A stretch of 64,000 nucleotides of DNA from NCBI GenBank assembly GCA_910574915.1, contig CAJTCR010000013.1, positions 37,928-101,927 on the forward strand, written 5' to 3'. The notes under the pieces were generated by a model, which saw nothing but the letters and a program-made list of their open reading frames with translations, did not search any database and was not told the DNA's origin. This document shows positions 36,378-47,679 of the stretch, piece by piece. This stretch comes from Eubacteriaceae bacterium. Its GTDB lineage: Bacteria; Bacillota; Clostridia; Lachnospirales; Lachnospiraceae. Every line of letters begins with the position of its first letter. The stretch's first letter is position 1. The position numbers and the translations under genes are program-made.

Positions 36378-37457
36378 ATGAAAGAAAAAGTGGTAGTCGG
36401 TATGTCAGGCGGCGTGGATTCTTCGGTCGCGGCTTATTTGTTAAAAGAACAAGGCTATGATGTGATCGGTGTCACCATGCAGATCTGGCAGCAGCAGGAC
36501 TGCAAGACAACCGCACAGGAAGGCGGCTGCTGCGGCAGCTCTGCGGTGGATGACGCACGCAGAGTAGCGGCACAGTTGGATATTCCCTATTATGTAATGA
36601 ATTTCCGCCAGCAGTTTCAAGAGCATGTGATCGACTATTTTATCCGTGAATACCGCCTTGGGAGAACACCAAACCCTTGTATCGCCTGCAACCGTTTTGT
36701 AAAATGGGAAGCGTTATTGCAGCGCAGCCTTGGCATCGGTGCGGATTATATTGCAACCGGGCATTATGCCAAAATCATACAGCTTGCCAGCCGCCGTTAT
36801 ACGCTGCGCCAGTCAGACAGCGCCAAAGACCAGACCTATGCGCTTTACAGCCTGACGCAGGATCAGCTAAAGCATACGCTGTTCCCGATCGGGGACTATA
36901 CAAAAGACCAGGTGCGCAGCATCGCAAAGCAGGCTGGCTTAAACGTAGCCGACAAGCCGGACAGCCAGGAGATCTGCTTTGTGCCGGATCATGATTATGC
37001 CGCGTTTATCAGCCGTACGACTGGAACGGCAGAACCGGAGGGAAACTTTGTAACAGCAGACGGTACCGTACTTGGCAGGCATAAAGGAATCTCGCATTAT
37101 ACCGTCGGACAGCGCAAAGGGCTTGGCATTGCACTCGGCAAGCCCGTATTTGTCACCGCAATCCGTACCGATACGAACGAAATTGTAATTGGTACAAATG
37201 AGGATCTTATGGTTACAGAGCTTGCGGCAGATACGATGAACTATATGGCAGCAGACAGCCTCAACCCGGGCAGGCATATGACGGCAAAGATCCGGTATTC
37301 GCACAAAGGAGAAACCTGCGTGCTGACGGACGTCTCAGCAGACGGCAGCAGGGTCTGCCTGCGGTTTGACCGTCCAGTGCGTGCCGTAACGCCTGGACAG
37401 GCAGTCGTTCTCTATGAGGATGGCTGTGTGCTCGGCGGCGGGATCATTGTATCGTAA
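36378..37457 (+). CDS. mnmA: tRNA-specific 2-thiouridylase
   Basis: This 359-residue protein has the N-terminal PP-loop GMSGGVDSSVAAYLL, the catalytic cysteines in PNPCIACNRFVKW and SQEICFVPD, and the C-terminal barrel (HYTVGQRKGLGI). It thiolates U34 of Lys, Glu and Gln tRNAs using sulfur relayed from the desulfurase. The true start is ATG 36378 after CAGGAG; an upstream in-frame extension overlaps iscU and is rejected. Confidence 0.95.
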   Translation: MKEKVVVGMSGGVDSSVAAYLLKEQGYDVIGVTMQIWQQQDCKTTAQEGGCCGSSAVDDARRVAAQLDIPYYVMNFRQQFQEHVIDYFIREYRLGRTPNPCIACNRFVKWEALLQRSLGIGADYIATGHYAKIIQLASRRYTLRQSDSAKDQTYALYSLTQDQLKHTLFPIGDYTKDQVRSIAKQAGLNVADKPDSQEICFVPDHDYAAFISRTTGTAEPEGNFVTADGTVLGRHKGISHYTVGQRKGLGIALGKPVFVTAIRTDTNEIVIGTNEDLMVTELAADTMNYMAADSLNPGRHMTAKIRYSHKGETCVLTDVSADGSRVCLRFDRPVRAVTPGQAVVLYEDGCVLGGGIIVS

Positions 37458-37486
37458 AATTTTAAAGAAACCAGGAGGTAATCGTA

Positions 37487-38332
37487 ATGGCACAAAGTCA
37501 GTGCAGCGGATGCCCAAGTGCATCGAGCTGTTCCGCCGAACAGCGTGAAAACTGCGATTCTGCGCAGCAGAGCATGTTGGAACCGGCAAACAAATATTCA
37601 AAAGTAAAAAAGGTGATCGGCATTGTCAGCGGAAAAGGAGGCGTCGGCAAATCGTTTGTCACGGCTTCCCTTGCCTCCGCCATGAAAAAAGCCGGGCATC
37701 CGACAGGCATTATGGATGCGGATATTACAGGGCCGTCTATTCCAAAGATGTTTGGCGTTACAGGAGAAGCTTACGGCAACGCTGAAGGCATGATCCTCCC
37801 GCTGGAAACCAAAGACGGGATTAAGCTGATGTCTATCAGCCTTTTGATGGAAAACCCGCAAGACCCGGTACTTTGGAGAGGCCCGGTCATCGGCGGTGCC
37901 GTCAAGCAGTTTTGGACAGACGTTGTCTGGGGCGAGCTGGATTATTTATTGATTGACATGCCGCCTGGCACCGGAGATGTGCCGCTGACGGTATTCCAGT
38001 CGCTTCCGGTAGACGGCATTATTGTCGTGACCTCTCCGCAGGAGCTTGTACAGATGATTGTGACAAAAGCCTTCCGCATGGCAGCGATGATGGATATTCC
38101 GGTACTCGGCGTCGTAGAGAATTTCAGCTATTTAAAATGCCCGGACTGCGGCAGGCAGATCCGCCTGTTCGGAGAAAGCCATGTGGACGAAGCGGCAAAA
38201 GAACTGGGTATCCCAGTACTTGGCAAAGTGCCGTTAGACCCGGCAATGGCGCAGGCGGCAGATGCAGGCACTTTCTATGAAAAAGACCATCCATATTTAG
38301 AAGCAGCGGTGGATGTATTAAAAACCTGTTAA
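37487..38332 (+). CDS. mrp: Mrp/NBP35-family Fe-S carrier ATPase
   Basis: This 281-residue protein has an N-terminal cysteine-rich start (CSGCPSASSC..C), deviant Walker A SGKGGVGKSFVTA, DADITGPSIPKMFGV, LIDMPPGTGDVPLT, and a C-terminal C-P-D-C pair that binds a shared cluster in the dimer. It should transfer Fe-S clusters to client proteins, consistent with its place at the end of the isc-like operon. AGGAGG precedes the ATG and a terminator follows. Confidence 0.92.
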   Translation: MAQSQCSGCPSASSCSAEQRENCDSAQQSMLEPANKYSKVKKVIGIVSGKGGVGKSFVTASLASAMKKAGHPTGIMDADITGPSIPKMFGVTGEAYGNAEGMILPLETKDGIKLMSISLLMENPQDPVLWRGPVIGGAVKQFWTDVVWGELDYLLIDMPPGTGDVPLTVFQSLPVDGIIVVTSPQELVQMIVTKAFRMAAMMDIPVLGVVENFSYLKCPDCGRQIRLFGESHVDEAAKELGIPVLGKVPLDPAMAQAADAGTFYEKDHPYLEAAVDVLKTC

Positions 38333-38377
38333 AAAAACGGGGAAGCAAATCCTAATCCGGTTTGCTCTCCCGTTTTT
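38333..38377. terminator. Terminator after mrp (possibly bidirectional)
   Basis: AAAACGGG..AGCAAA / TTTGCT..CCCGTTTTT lies between convergent genes, with T or A runs on both sides. Confidence 0.85.
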
Positions 38378-38379
38378 CA

Positions 38380-39423
38380 TTACTGTGCCAGGTCGATCTG
38401 CTGCATCGTCCCGGCAGTCCCGTCCTCTTTTAAATACATCCCGGTCTGCCGCACAACCGCATTCGTCTTGTTGTCTGTCTGGGAGTTCAGTGAAAACTCC
38501 GTATTGACATTTCCAAGATAAATCGCGCCGACGCCTGCCGCGCCAAGCCCGCGCAGAATATCGTTGCCGTTTTCATCCTTCTGCCAGATCAGCAGCTTGT
38601 CAAAGATCTCGTCAGCCTCGTCAATCCAGCCATTGCCGTCCTGGTCATATTTTGCCAGGTCAGCAAATCCATTGCCGCTTGCCGTACCAAACAGCTCACT
38701 CCCGTCATTAATCACACCGTCGCCGTTTTTATCAAGGGCAAGAAATCCGCTGCCGGAATTTAAGAAGGAAATCTGCTCTGCGTGCCCGTCCGCATCCAGG
38801 TCAAAATAAAATTTCTGGTCTGAGACCGAAGCCGCTTCTGTATCCAGGTTAATCACAAGCGGATCGGTCAGGCGAACGCTGCCCATATCTACCAGCAGCG
38901 ATGTCTCTTCATAAAAAGACCGTGACATCTCTACCTCGACGTTAAAGCTGATCTCCTTGCCAGATGCCGTAACGACTTTCCCTTCAGTCGAAAAGCTGGT
39001 CTGTTCGGACTCAAAATAACTCTGGCTGCTGAACGACATAAATCTGCCGGAATAGTTTCCAAGCAGAGCGGACACCGGATCAAGCGTCTGATTTCCCCCT
39101 CTCCAAAACATTTGATGCAGAATGTAGCCAATCGACTGCCTGCGGATCTGGTGCATTTGCAGCGACTGCATTCTTCTGTTGCTTCCGATCCCGAAGCTGC
39201 GGATGCTGCGCCCCTGGGAATAGCGCGCCATAAGGTCGTCCTTGGAATCAGACAGGCCGGACTGCTTTTTCCCCTGCTCAGGATCTTTGTTCACCTGTTG
39301 TTTCTTTGCAGCAGAGGCAGTCTGTGAAAGCTGCCCTACAAATCTCGTCCCGCTGCCCCAAAAGGCACCTGCGTAATAACTGCGCTGGGAATTCATTTTT
39401 ACTTCACTGGATGAAATAATCAT
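38380..39423 (-). CDS. EF-hand (dockerin-like calcium-site) protein of unknown function
   Basis: This 347-residue protein lacks a signal peptide. The N-terminal 100 residues are Ser/Gln-rich and basic. A middle beta-rich part (KEISFNVEVEMSRSF) is followed by calcium-loop motifs DLDADGHAEQISF, DKNGDGVINDGSELFG and DQDGNGWIDEADEIFD near residues 210-275. The family is common in Clostridia and often linked to motility or surface genes, but its role is not established. I chose ATG 39423 (MIISSSEVKM) after AGGGAGG. Its 210-bp upstream gap shows no recognised riboswitch. Confidence 0.8.
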   Translation of the reverse strand: MIISSSEVKMNSQRSYYAGAFWGSGTRFVGQLSQTASAAKKQQVNKDPEQGKKQSGLSDSKDDLMARYSQGRSIRSFGIGSNRRMQSLQMHQIRRQSIGYILHQMFWRGGNQTLDPVSALLGNYSGRFMSFSSQSYFESEQTSFSTEGKVVTASGKEISFNVEVEMSRSFYEETSLLVDMGSVRLTDPLVINLDTEAASVSDQKFYFDLDADGHAEQISFLNSGSGFLALDKNGDGVINDGSELFGTASGNGFADLAKYDQDGNGWIDEADEIFDKLLIWQKDENGNDILRGLGAAGVGAIYLGNVNTEFSLNSQTDNKTNAVVRQTGMYLKEDGTAGTMQQIDLAQ

Positions 39424-39634
39424 AACACAAACCTCCCTAAAAAGTTGAAAAGTAAAGGACTGCATACAAAAACGGCATACAATTTAAGCTGGATGCTCAA
39501 ACTACATACCGTCCCTGGTTTTTTGTTGTTTACAATCCCTGTAACTACTTTGATTATCGGAAGATCTTTAAAAATAATTAACCAGCCGCATCGCTGCACA
39601 TGCGTCCATTCGTGACATTCCGCCAAACAGCCGC

Positions 39635-40504
39635 TTACAGGCTGTGATCCGCAGTTTTGCTGCCGCGCACCCGTATGCCGTGCTGAAACAGGAAAATACC
39701 TGTATAGGTCAGCAGTACGCCGACTGTCAGCCACAGCAGAAAGAAAAACGGCTGTTCCATATGATAGTACATGGCTTCACTCGCCAGCGTGCCAAAAGAA
39801 TTAAAAAACGCATGGAACAGCATCGGAATCGCAACGGTGCCGCCCGCTTCGTGCAGATATCCGATAAATAGCCCTAAAAAAGCCGCATAAATGCCCTGGA
39901 TCATATTCAAATGAAAAATTCCGAATAAAACTGCCTGCAAACAGACCGCCCCTGCAACCGGAAACACTTTCTTTGCATAGCCAAGTGTCACGCCGCGGAA
40001 AATCAGCTCTTCTGAAATCGGCGCAATCACAATGGCATACGTAAGCATCAGCGGTGATAATGTACCAATCCCGGCACTGTCAATCAGTTCCGCATAAGAC
40101 TGCATCCAGTCCGGGCGCAGCACCCCGATAAAATTCATTAAATAGCTGATCACATACTGCAATCCGACAGACAATACAAGCAGCGCGCTTACAATCCACG
40201 GGTTAAATGCATTCCTTACCGCTATCCGCTCCTGCGAAGGAGCTATTTTTTTCCGGTACCAAACGCCAAATAGAACCATCGCCACAACTGCATAAGACAT
40301 GGATACGAGAATAATAAAAGTCGGCGTTGAAATCAGCGACAGCAGCTCGTTGACCTGCTCGGCAAACGGAATGCCTGTCCCCCTGTTTTTTACTAACACA
40401 GCCATCGCCGCAATCCCGCAGATCGGAACAGTTACCAGATTTTGCAGGATAATCGTAAGCAGCAGCGGCAGCAGACAAAATAAAATACGCCCAATGCGTT
40501 TCAT
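39635..40504 (-). CDS. CPBP-family intramembrane metalloprotease
   Basis: This 289-residue membrane protein has about eight hydrophobic segments. The CPBP/Rce1 motifs are present: SEELIFRGVTLGYA (EExxxR), FGIFHLNMIQG and HAFFNSFGT. Members process or confer immunity to small peptides or proteins in the membrane. No bacteriocin gene is adjacent, so the substrate is unknown. ATG 40504 follows AGGAGGA; an upstream extension lacks signals. Confidence 0.9.
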   Translation of the reverse strand: MKRIGRILFCLLPLLLTIILQNLVTVPICGIAAMAVLVKNRGTGIPFAEQVNELLSLISTPTFIILVSMSYAVVAMVLFGVWYRKKIAPSQERIAVRNAFNPWIVSALLVLSVGLQYVISYLMNFIGVLRPDWMQSYAELIDSAGIGTLSPLMLTYAIVIAPISEELIFRGVTLGYAKKVFPVAGAVCLQAVLFGIFHLNMIQGIYAAFLGLFIGYLHEAGGTVAIPMLFHAFFNSFGTLASEAMYYHMEQPFFFLLWLTVGVLLTYTGIFLFQHGIRVRGSKTADHSL

Positions 40505-40616
40505 GGCAGATTCCTCCTGAATAATGAATGTTTTCAGTTTTCTTGTTATTGTATTCCATATCATGCAAAAATGCAATCTTATTTTCTGTTTCTTTGCTGC
40601 CGGATGCTGCCTTTGT

Positions 40617-40656
40617 AAAAACAGCCGCATGAATCTGCTTTCACGCGGCTGCTTTT
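40617..40656 (-). terminator. Terminator of the collagen-like gene
   Basis: Hairpin AAAACAGCCGC..TGAA / TTCA..GCGGCTGCTTTT lies just downstream of the stop at 40675 on the minus strand; the arms would work in either direction. Confidence 0.75.
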
Positions 40657-40674
40657 CTGTTTTTAGAATGTGTA

Positions 40675-42558
<1,884 letters not shown>

Positions 42559-42637
42559 TTATTTTTTATAAAAAGAACATAAAAAGTTTCTTTTTATACG
42601 AATATTTTATGCAGCTTTGGCATAAGTGCTACCAAAA

Positions 42638-43705
42638 TTACAGGCTGCTAAAATACCGTTTGTTATAAAGATAGGACGGCGAATACGGTTTGCATACTCC
42701 TGCTTTTTCATTATATTCTTCTGCTTTTTGATGCTGCCCCAGCCGGTCATAGCATACGCATAACTGCAAAAGCGGAATATAGTCATAGCAGTCCGGCACG
42801 ATAAATCCGCCGGCATATTCGTTTTTCGGCGTGCGCAGTGCCGTTTCATACCAGTAAACCGCCGCCTGACAGTTGTTATGCTCCAAAAAATATTTCCCGA
42901 TCTCACAGCATATTTCTGCTCTTGGCAAATCAAAGCTCATACTTCGCAAAAGAGTTGTAAGCGCGGTCTGTTCCCGCCCCAGCTTCCGATAACAATCGGC
43001 GCAGACAGAACATGCCTCGATCTTGTTTTCGATCCATCCGTCTGGTGAGTTAAGAAACTGTTCCAGTACCGTAACCGCTTCCTGATACTGCTTGTGATAA
43101 TAAAGCTCCCGTGCGTAATAATACTGCTGCCTTGGGTCTAAGAATTCGCCGTCTGCAATTATTTTTTTGTAAATTCGCAGATTTCGGTCAGGATCACCGA
43201 CGCCTGTTTTTTTATGGCAGACTGCAATATCGGAATAGACCAGCCTGCCGTTTGGAGGAATGACTTCATGCACCGCGCCGATCCAGCGGTACCTTGGATC
43301 GTTCCTGATCCATCTTTCCCTGAAATAAGAAAAAGAAGGCTTGCCAGCCTCATCAAAAGAAGTATGATATTTCATCATAACAATGTCGGTATCCGGTGAA
43401 AGCGACTGCTTTAGCTGCAAAAATGCATCCTTTTGTGATTCCTCTATCACATCATCGGCATCCATCCACATACAATAGTCCATCGTCGCTTTGGAAAAAG
43501 ACTCGTTTCTGGCGGCAGAAAAGTCATCCTTCCACGGGTACAAATAGACCTTTGACGTATACCCAGACACAATATCAAGCGTCCGGTCAGTCGATCCTGT
43601 ATCCACGATAATGATTTCATCTACAAGTGCCGCGACACTGTCCAAACAACGCGCAATATACGTTTCCTCATTTTTTACAATCATGCAAAGGCTTATTGTC
43701 GGCAT
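42638..43705 (-). CDS. GT2 glycosyltransferase with TPR-like C-terminus
   Basis: This 355-residue protein has an N-terminal GT-A domain: ISLCMIVKNEETYIARCLDS, IIIVDTGSTDRT, and the metal-binding MWMDADDVIEES. From about residue 200 it has helical repeat segments (YYARELYYHKQYQEAVTVLEQF, CADCYRKLGREQTALTTLLRS) of TPR type. It lies between two collagen-like genes on the same strand, which suggests that it glycosylates them. AGGAG precedes the ATG. The sugar donor is unknown. Confidence 0.9.
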   Translation of the reverse strand: MPTISLCMIVKNEETYIARCLDSVAALVDEIIIVDTGSTDRTLDIVSGYTSKVYLYPWKDDFSAARNESFSKATMDYCMWMDADDVIEESQKDAFLQLKQSLSPDTDIVMMKYHTSFDEAGKPSFSYFRERWIRNDPRYRWIGAVHEVIPPNGRLVYSDIAVCHKKTGVGDPDRNLRIYKKIIADGEFLDPRQQYYYARELYYHKQYQEAVTVLEQFLNSPDGWIENKIEACSVCADCYRKLGREQTALTTLLRSMSFDLPRAEICCEIGKYFLEHNNCQAAVYWYETALRTPKNEYAGGFIVPDCYDYIPLLQLCVCYDRLGQHQKAEEYNEKAGVCKPYSPSYLYNKRYFSSL

Positions 43706-43760
43706 ATTATTTCTCCTATTTTTAAGATTTTCTGCTGATATTTTTTAACATCTATTTCAG

Positions 43761-44828
43761 TTACTGCCGGCAGAGTTTTTCGACCGTCATATCCATATTG
43801 ATTGTGCCAGTATCTTCTGATGAATGCCATGCAAAGCTCAGCACCGCGTTGTCCGGTATCCCGATAATAAAATGCCTTGACAGCACCAGCAGCTCCTGCC
43901 GCCTTGCAGCCTCTGCATAGGCGCTGTATGCCGTCTGCTTCTGTTCATTTAAAACAGGGGTCAGCTTTATATAGCTGTGCCGTTTCCTTACAGCGCAGAG
44001 ATAATAGCTGATCGCATAATACCCAGGTGTCAGCGCAATGCCGCCGTTATCGCAGGCAGCTATATTTTCCGTAATATCAGAAATAGCTGTTTTCAGCGGA
44101 AGCCTGCCTCTCTCCGGTACAGCCAGATCCTGGCAGGAAAACGTCGCAAAAATACTGTTCTGCGGATAACCAGGAGGACCCATAGGCCCGCGTGCGCCAG
44201 GATCACCTTTGGGGCCCATAGGCCCTGTCACACCTTGTAACCCCTGCGGCCCCGTCACTCCCTGCGGCCCCGTTTCTCCGCGTTCACCGGAACAACCCGG
44301 CGCGCCCGGCTCCCCTCTTGGGCCCATCGGCCCTGGGATACAGCACGATTCCATCTGTTGCAGCAGCATACGAAATAGTTCCTGCTGCGGCAGCATACCG
44401 CCTTGTTCCATTTGCCCGAACATCGAACTTGTTTCTAATAATGACAGCAGATTACCTGGCATTTCCTGCGGCAGCATTCTTTCCGGCGCTTCCTGCTGCG
44501 GCATAAAATCTGACGCTTCCCGTGGCGGCACCGCATTTGATTCCACGGATTGCGGCATACACCCTACTGCGATCGGTTCTGGCTGCTGCGGCATACACTC
44601 TGGCTGCGGGCTTGCCTGCATTTCTCTTGTTCCAGGCAGTTCAGGTTCACTATGGTTCGATACACAAGCTTCCCCTGGCGGCATGGCGTCTGGCTGCTGC
44701 GGACTGCCAGTCATAGCGGCGGCCTGTTGGGGACGCCTGGCGTTATTTCCATAATAGTTTCTGTTTGGCGTTCTCATGCCGAATAAATTCGACAGGAGAA
44801 ACATTGGATTGGGGTAAAAATTATTCAA
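43761..44828 (-). CDS. Collagen-like repeat protein with C1q/TNF-like tail
   Basis: This 355-residue protein begins at a TTG codon (44828), well placed after a GAGGTGA site. The N-terminal half is low-complexity, rich in Pro, Gln and Met (MPQQPE repeats). A short collagen block (about 70 residues, [13 protein letters not shown]) follows, then a globular tail of about 135 residues ([34 protein letters not shown]) with the beta-sandwich look of C1q-like or spore-surface domains. It is first of a three-gene group with the glycosyltransferase and the BclB-like protein. A spore-surface role is inferred. Confidence 0.8.
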   Translation of the reverse strand: MNNFYPNPMFLLSNLFGMRTPNRNYYGNNARRPQQAAAMTGSPQQPDAMPPGEACVSNHSEPELPGTREMQASPQPECMPQQPEPIAVGCMPQSVESNAVPPREASDFMPQQEAPERMLPQEMPGNLLSLLETSSMFGQMEQGGMLPQQELFRMLLQQMESCCIPGPMGPRGEPGAPGCSGERGETGPQGVTGPQGLQGVTGPMGPKGDPGARGPMGPPGYPQNSIFATFSCQDLAVPERGRLPLKTAISDITENIAACDNGGIALTPGYYAISYYLCAVRKRHSYIKLTPVLNEQKQTAYSAYAEAARRQELLVLSRHFIIGIPDNAVLSFAWHSSEDTGTINMDMTVEKLCRQ

Positions 44829-44931
44829 TCAAAATCACCTCACGATTCGATATTGCCGGATGATACATTATCTCAATTAATTATATGCATGGAACATAAA
44901 TTTGCTTTTTAGAATTTGTAAACTTCAATTC

Positions 44932-45053
44932 GTACTACAGCGAACAAATTTGGATTGCTTTGGTAAATTTTTACAGGAAGGGACGCTGGGAAAGAGGATG
45001 TGCCTCCTTGTAAAAGCTTCCCAAAGTAACTCAAACTTGTTCGCTATAGTATT
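44932..45053. mobile_element. Long-hairpin family, copy E8 (core-deleted, about 122 bp)
   Basis: The left end GTACTACAGCGAACAAATTT and right end AAACTTGTTCGCTATAGTA are inverted repeats continuing through TTTTTACAGGAAGGGACG-type arms; the central hairpin is absent. It lies between two divergent transcription units. Confidence 0.75.
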
Positions 45054-45088
45054 AGGCTTTTGCATTATGCAATTTGTGAAAAAAATAG

Positions 45089-45117
45089 TTGACACAGAGA
45101 ACGTTATCCGTTAATAT
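45089..45117 (+). promoter_or_regulatory. Promoter of the MutS2-like gene
   Basis: TTGACA (45089-45094), 17-bp spacer, TAATAT (45112-45117). It produces a leader of about 420 nt. Confidence 0.7.
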
Positions 45118-45150
45118 AAAGTCATATTTTAGAGAAAAGGAAAATGTTTT

Positions 45151-45186
45151 ATGTTCGTGGTTTCTGTAATGACAAAAAACAACTAA
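45151..45186 (+). CDS. Candidate leader peptide (MFVVSVMTKNN)
   Basis: An 11-residue ORF starts 10 nt after AAAAGG, near the start of the long leader. Its FVVSV codons recur 300 bp downstream in a second small frame that ends at 45480 (NGFVVSVYF), directly at the last terminator. Short peptides like this control antibiotic-resistance attenuators by ribosome stalling. An overlapping 61-codon frame from ATG 45144 is an alternative. Confidence 0.5.
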   Translation: MFVVSVMTKNN

Positions 45187-45345
45187 ATGTTATAAAAGGG
45201 CAAGCGCGGCGGATCGCAGACACTGTGAATCCTGCTTTCTTTGTGTTACCCTTTTCAGCATTGCAAAATGCTGGTTGTTTCTGCCTTACAGAATACTGCA
45301 TACATCGAACAGGATTGTCTTATTTTTAAATTAAGAACAAGTGGA

Positions 45346-45375
45346 AGTATGACTGTAGCGGTCATGCTTTTTTTG
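45346..45375 (+). terminator. Leader terminator 1 of the MutS2-like gene
   Basis: GTATGAC-TGTAGCG-GTCATGC followed by TTTTTTT inside the leader, 170 bp before the gene. Confidence 0.65.
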
Positions 45376-45459
45376 TTTTATGCCAACCGTAGCTTGGGAT
45401 ACTCTCCTTATTACGGAAAGGTGTTGTTTTTGTTGCCTCATTATAAGACAAACGGATTC

Positions 45460-45501
45460 GTGGTTTCAGTCTATTTCTGATAGACAGGAACCACTTTTTT
45501 T
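45460..45501 (+). terminator. Leader terminator 2 of the MutS2-like gene
   Basis: GTGGTTTC..TCTAT / ATAGA..GGAACCAC followed by TTTTTTT, ending 41 bp before the ATG. The 5' arm repeats the sequence of the leader-peptide region at 45157-45164, so the two could compete for the same 3' arm. Confidence 0.7.
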
Positions 45502-45541
45502 ATATCTTTTTCTAAAATAATATTTTAACCGGAGGTTGCAT

Positions 45542-47482
45542 ATGAAAATGATTCAAACAGATCATGTATTGGAATTTGACCAAATAAAACAGAAATGGCT
45601 CGAGCTGGCGCTTACAGACTGGGCAAAACAAGAGATTCAAAATACCGTTCCTTGTCTGTCGGAAAGCGCATTGGCCGCAAAGCAACGAGAGACAAGCGAA
45701 GCCAAAGAGCTATTGGAAAAAAACGGGAATCCGCCGCTTGTTTCCCTAGACGGGATCAGAGACTGCATCCAAATGGCGGTAAAAGGAGACTGTTTATCGA
45801 TCTCACGGCTGGAAGATCTGGAAAAAGCGCTCGTTGCGGTTATGCGGCTGAAGCATTATCTGAACCGCTCTAAGCAATGGGAACTGTCGCTGGCATATTA
45901 TGAGGAAAATCTCGACTGTCTGGACGATCTAAAAGAAGCAATCCATCAGCAGATCCGAAACGGCAGGATCGACGACAACGCTTCCAAAGATTTAAAGTCA
46001 TTTCGGATGGAAATTGAACAAAACGAAAAAAGTATGCGGGAAAAGGCAGATGCTGTTATACGGGCAAACAAGGATCGCCTGTCCGATCATTTCAGCACCC
46101 TGAGAAACGGGCATATTTGCATTCCTGTGAAAAAAGAATACAAGCATAAAATCAAAGGCTCTGTCATCGATCAATCCGCAACAGGAAGCACCTTATTTAT
46201 AGAACCTGCTTCTGTAGGGAAATATTATGACGCGTTGCAGCTTCTGCGGATCTGTGAAGAAAATGAGGAACGCCGTATCCTCTATTCTCTTTCTGCGATG
46301 ACAGCCGACTATGCAGAGATTTTAAAACAAAATATCCGTATGATCGAAAAACTGGATTTTATTTTTTCAAAAGGGAAGCTGAGCCTGGAATACGGCGGAA
46401 CCGAACCAACGATTCATACGCAGCGCTACATCCGGCTCGAAGACGGCAGGCACCCGCTGATGTCTCCGTCAGAGTGCGTGCCGCTGCAATTTGAAATCGG
46501 AAAAAATTTTGACGGCGTCGTTATTACCGGGCCGAATACAGGCGGCAAAACCGTTGCCATCAAAACCGTCGCACTAAACTGCATGATGGCACAATGCGGC
46601 CTGCATGTAGCGTGTAAAAAAGCTGAAATCTGCATAAACAGCAATTTTCTGTGCGATATCGGGGACGGACAAAATTTATCTGAAAATCTTTCCACATTTT
46701 CGGCACATATCGTGAATGTATTGGAAATCTTAAAATACGCAGATAAAGACAGCCTGATTATTATGGACGAGCTTGGTTCAGGCACAGATCCAACAGAAGG
46801 TATGGGAATCGCGATTGCGATTCTCGAACAGTTGCAAAAAAGCGGCGGACTGTTTCTTGTTACAACACATTATCCTGAGGTAAAGCTCTATGCGGCTGAA
46901 CAGTCCCGAATTGCCAATGCAAAAATGACGTTTGACAAAGAAAGCCTAAAGCCCCTTTATCAGCTAGTCATCGGTGAAGCCGGAGAAAGCTGTGCTTTTT
47001 ATATCGCCGGAAAAATGGGAATGCCGGAAAGCATGTTAAAAACAGCTATGAAAGCAGCTTATAATAAAGCGGAGCTGTCGGAAAGCCTAAAGCAGGTAGT
47101 TTCAAAAAACCATCTGGAAAAAAGGAAAACACCCGGCATTCAAAAAGCAAAAAAGCATCAAAACACGCGGCTGGGACAGGAATTTCAGTTAGGTGACAGC
47201 GTCCTCGTATATCCTGACAAAAAAATCGGGATTATCTGCCAGACAGCAAATGAAAAAGGCGTCTTAAGAGTGCAGATGGCAAATAAAAAAATATGGATCA
47301 ATCACAAAAGAGTCAAGCTCCATGTTGCCGCGGAAAAATTATACCCTGCCGATTATGACTTTTCCATTATTTTTGACAGTGTCAAAAACAGAAAGCTGCG
47401 GCACCAGATCGACCGAGGAAAGATGATCGAAGAACACATCATCATGCAAGATGAAATAAATCGAAACAAAATCAACAAATAG
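45542..47482 (+). CDS. MutS2-like ATPase lacking the Smr nuclease domain
   Basis: This 646-residue protein has the MutS-core/clamp helices typical of MutS2 (IRQ-rich coiled region about residues 90-260, with SGSTLFIEPASV-like GSTLFIEPASVGKYYD). An ABC-type ATPase follows with GPNTGGKTVAIKT near residue 332, IIMDELGSGTDPTEG and TTHYPEVKLYA. After the ATPase a coiled segment and a KOW-like part (LGDSVLVYPDKKIGIICQ) remain, but the usual C-terminal Smr domain is absent; MutS2 is normally near 780-790 residues. The long attenuator leader is unusual for a repair gene and suggests induction by translation stress. Ribosome-collision rescue, known for Bacillus MutS2, is a plausible role. GGAGG precedes ATG 45542. 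Confidence 0.88.
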   Translation: MKMIQTDHVLEFDQIKQKWLELALTDWAKQEIQNTVPCLSESALAAKQRETSEAKELLEKNGNPPLVSLDGIRDCIQMAVKGDCLSISRLEDLEKALVAVMRLKHYLNRSKQWELSLAYYEENLDCLDDLKEAIHQQIRNGRIDDNASKDLKSFRMEIEQNEKSMREKADAVIRANKDRLSDHFSTLRNGHICIPVKKEYKHKIKGSVIDQSATGSTLFIEPASVGKYYDALQLLRICEENEERRILYSLSAMTADYAEILKQNIRMIEKLDFIFSKGKLSLEYGGTEPTIHTQRYIRLEDGRHPLMSPSECVPLQFEIGKNFDGVVITGPNTGGKTVAIKTVALNCMMAQCGLHVACKKAEICINSNFLCDIGDGQNLSENLSTFSAHIVNVLEILKYADKDSLIIMDELGSGTDPTEGMGIAIAILEQLQKSGGLFLVTTHYPEVKLYAAEQSRIANAKMTFDKESLKPLYQLVIGEAGESCAFYIAGKMGMPESMLKTAMKAAYNKAELSESLKQVVSKNHLEKRKTPGIQKAKKHQNTRLGQEFQLGDSVLVYPDKKIGIICQTANEKGVLRVQMANKKIWINHKRVKLHVAAEKLYPADYDFSIIFDSVKNRKLRHQIDRGKMIEEHIIMQDEINRNKINK

Positions 47483-47490
47483 CATATGTA

Positions 47491-47523
47491 TTGTTGACTT
47501 TTTTCAACAAACAGGTATATACT
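47491..47523 (+). promoter_or_regulatory. Shared-operator promoter D
   Basis: TTGTTGA-CTTTTT-TCAACAA (47491-47510) overlaps -35 TTGACT. The -10 TATACT is at 47518-47523 with an 18-bp spacer. It drives island 2. Confidence 0.8.
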
Positions 47524-47539
47524 TTGTATGCAGCCAAAA

Positions 47540-47624
47540 AATTCACACGCAAATCCACGCCTATAAAGTTTATACCTACAAGCCGGACAGCGGCGCCGAA
47601 ATTTTTACAGAACAGGAGGTGTAA
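47540..47624 (+). pseudogene. C-terminal remnant of a 20186-type secreted protein
   Basis: A frame just after promoter D reads TQIHAYKVYTYKPDSGAEIF then TEQEV and a stop at 47624. It matches the C-terminus of the 20186-20887 protein (DGFQVFTFRPDSGAEIF). No start codon or upstream coding remains, so nearly the whole gene was deleted, leaving its promoter and last codons. Confidence 0.75.
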
Positions 47625-47679
47625 CAAAATCCCAAAAACAGATACCAAAGGCTGCATCAATTATGGAAGGAGGATTCCA

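Noticed and set aside
39424..39634. Possible cyclic-di-GMP riboswitch before the EF-hand gene
   Set aside because: A short segment (ATGGACGCATG) was suggestive, but the conserved GGACGCAAAGCC-type core and the paired stems are missing.
45456..45501. T-box antiterminator in the MutS2-like leader, suggested by GGAACCAC
   Set aside because: The T-box bulge consensus (a TGGNACCGCG-like sequence) and the upstream specifier and AG-box elements are absent; a simple terminator plus leader peptide explains it better.
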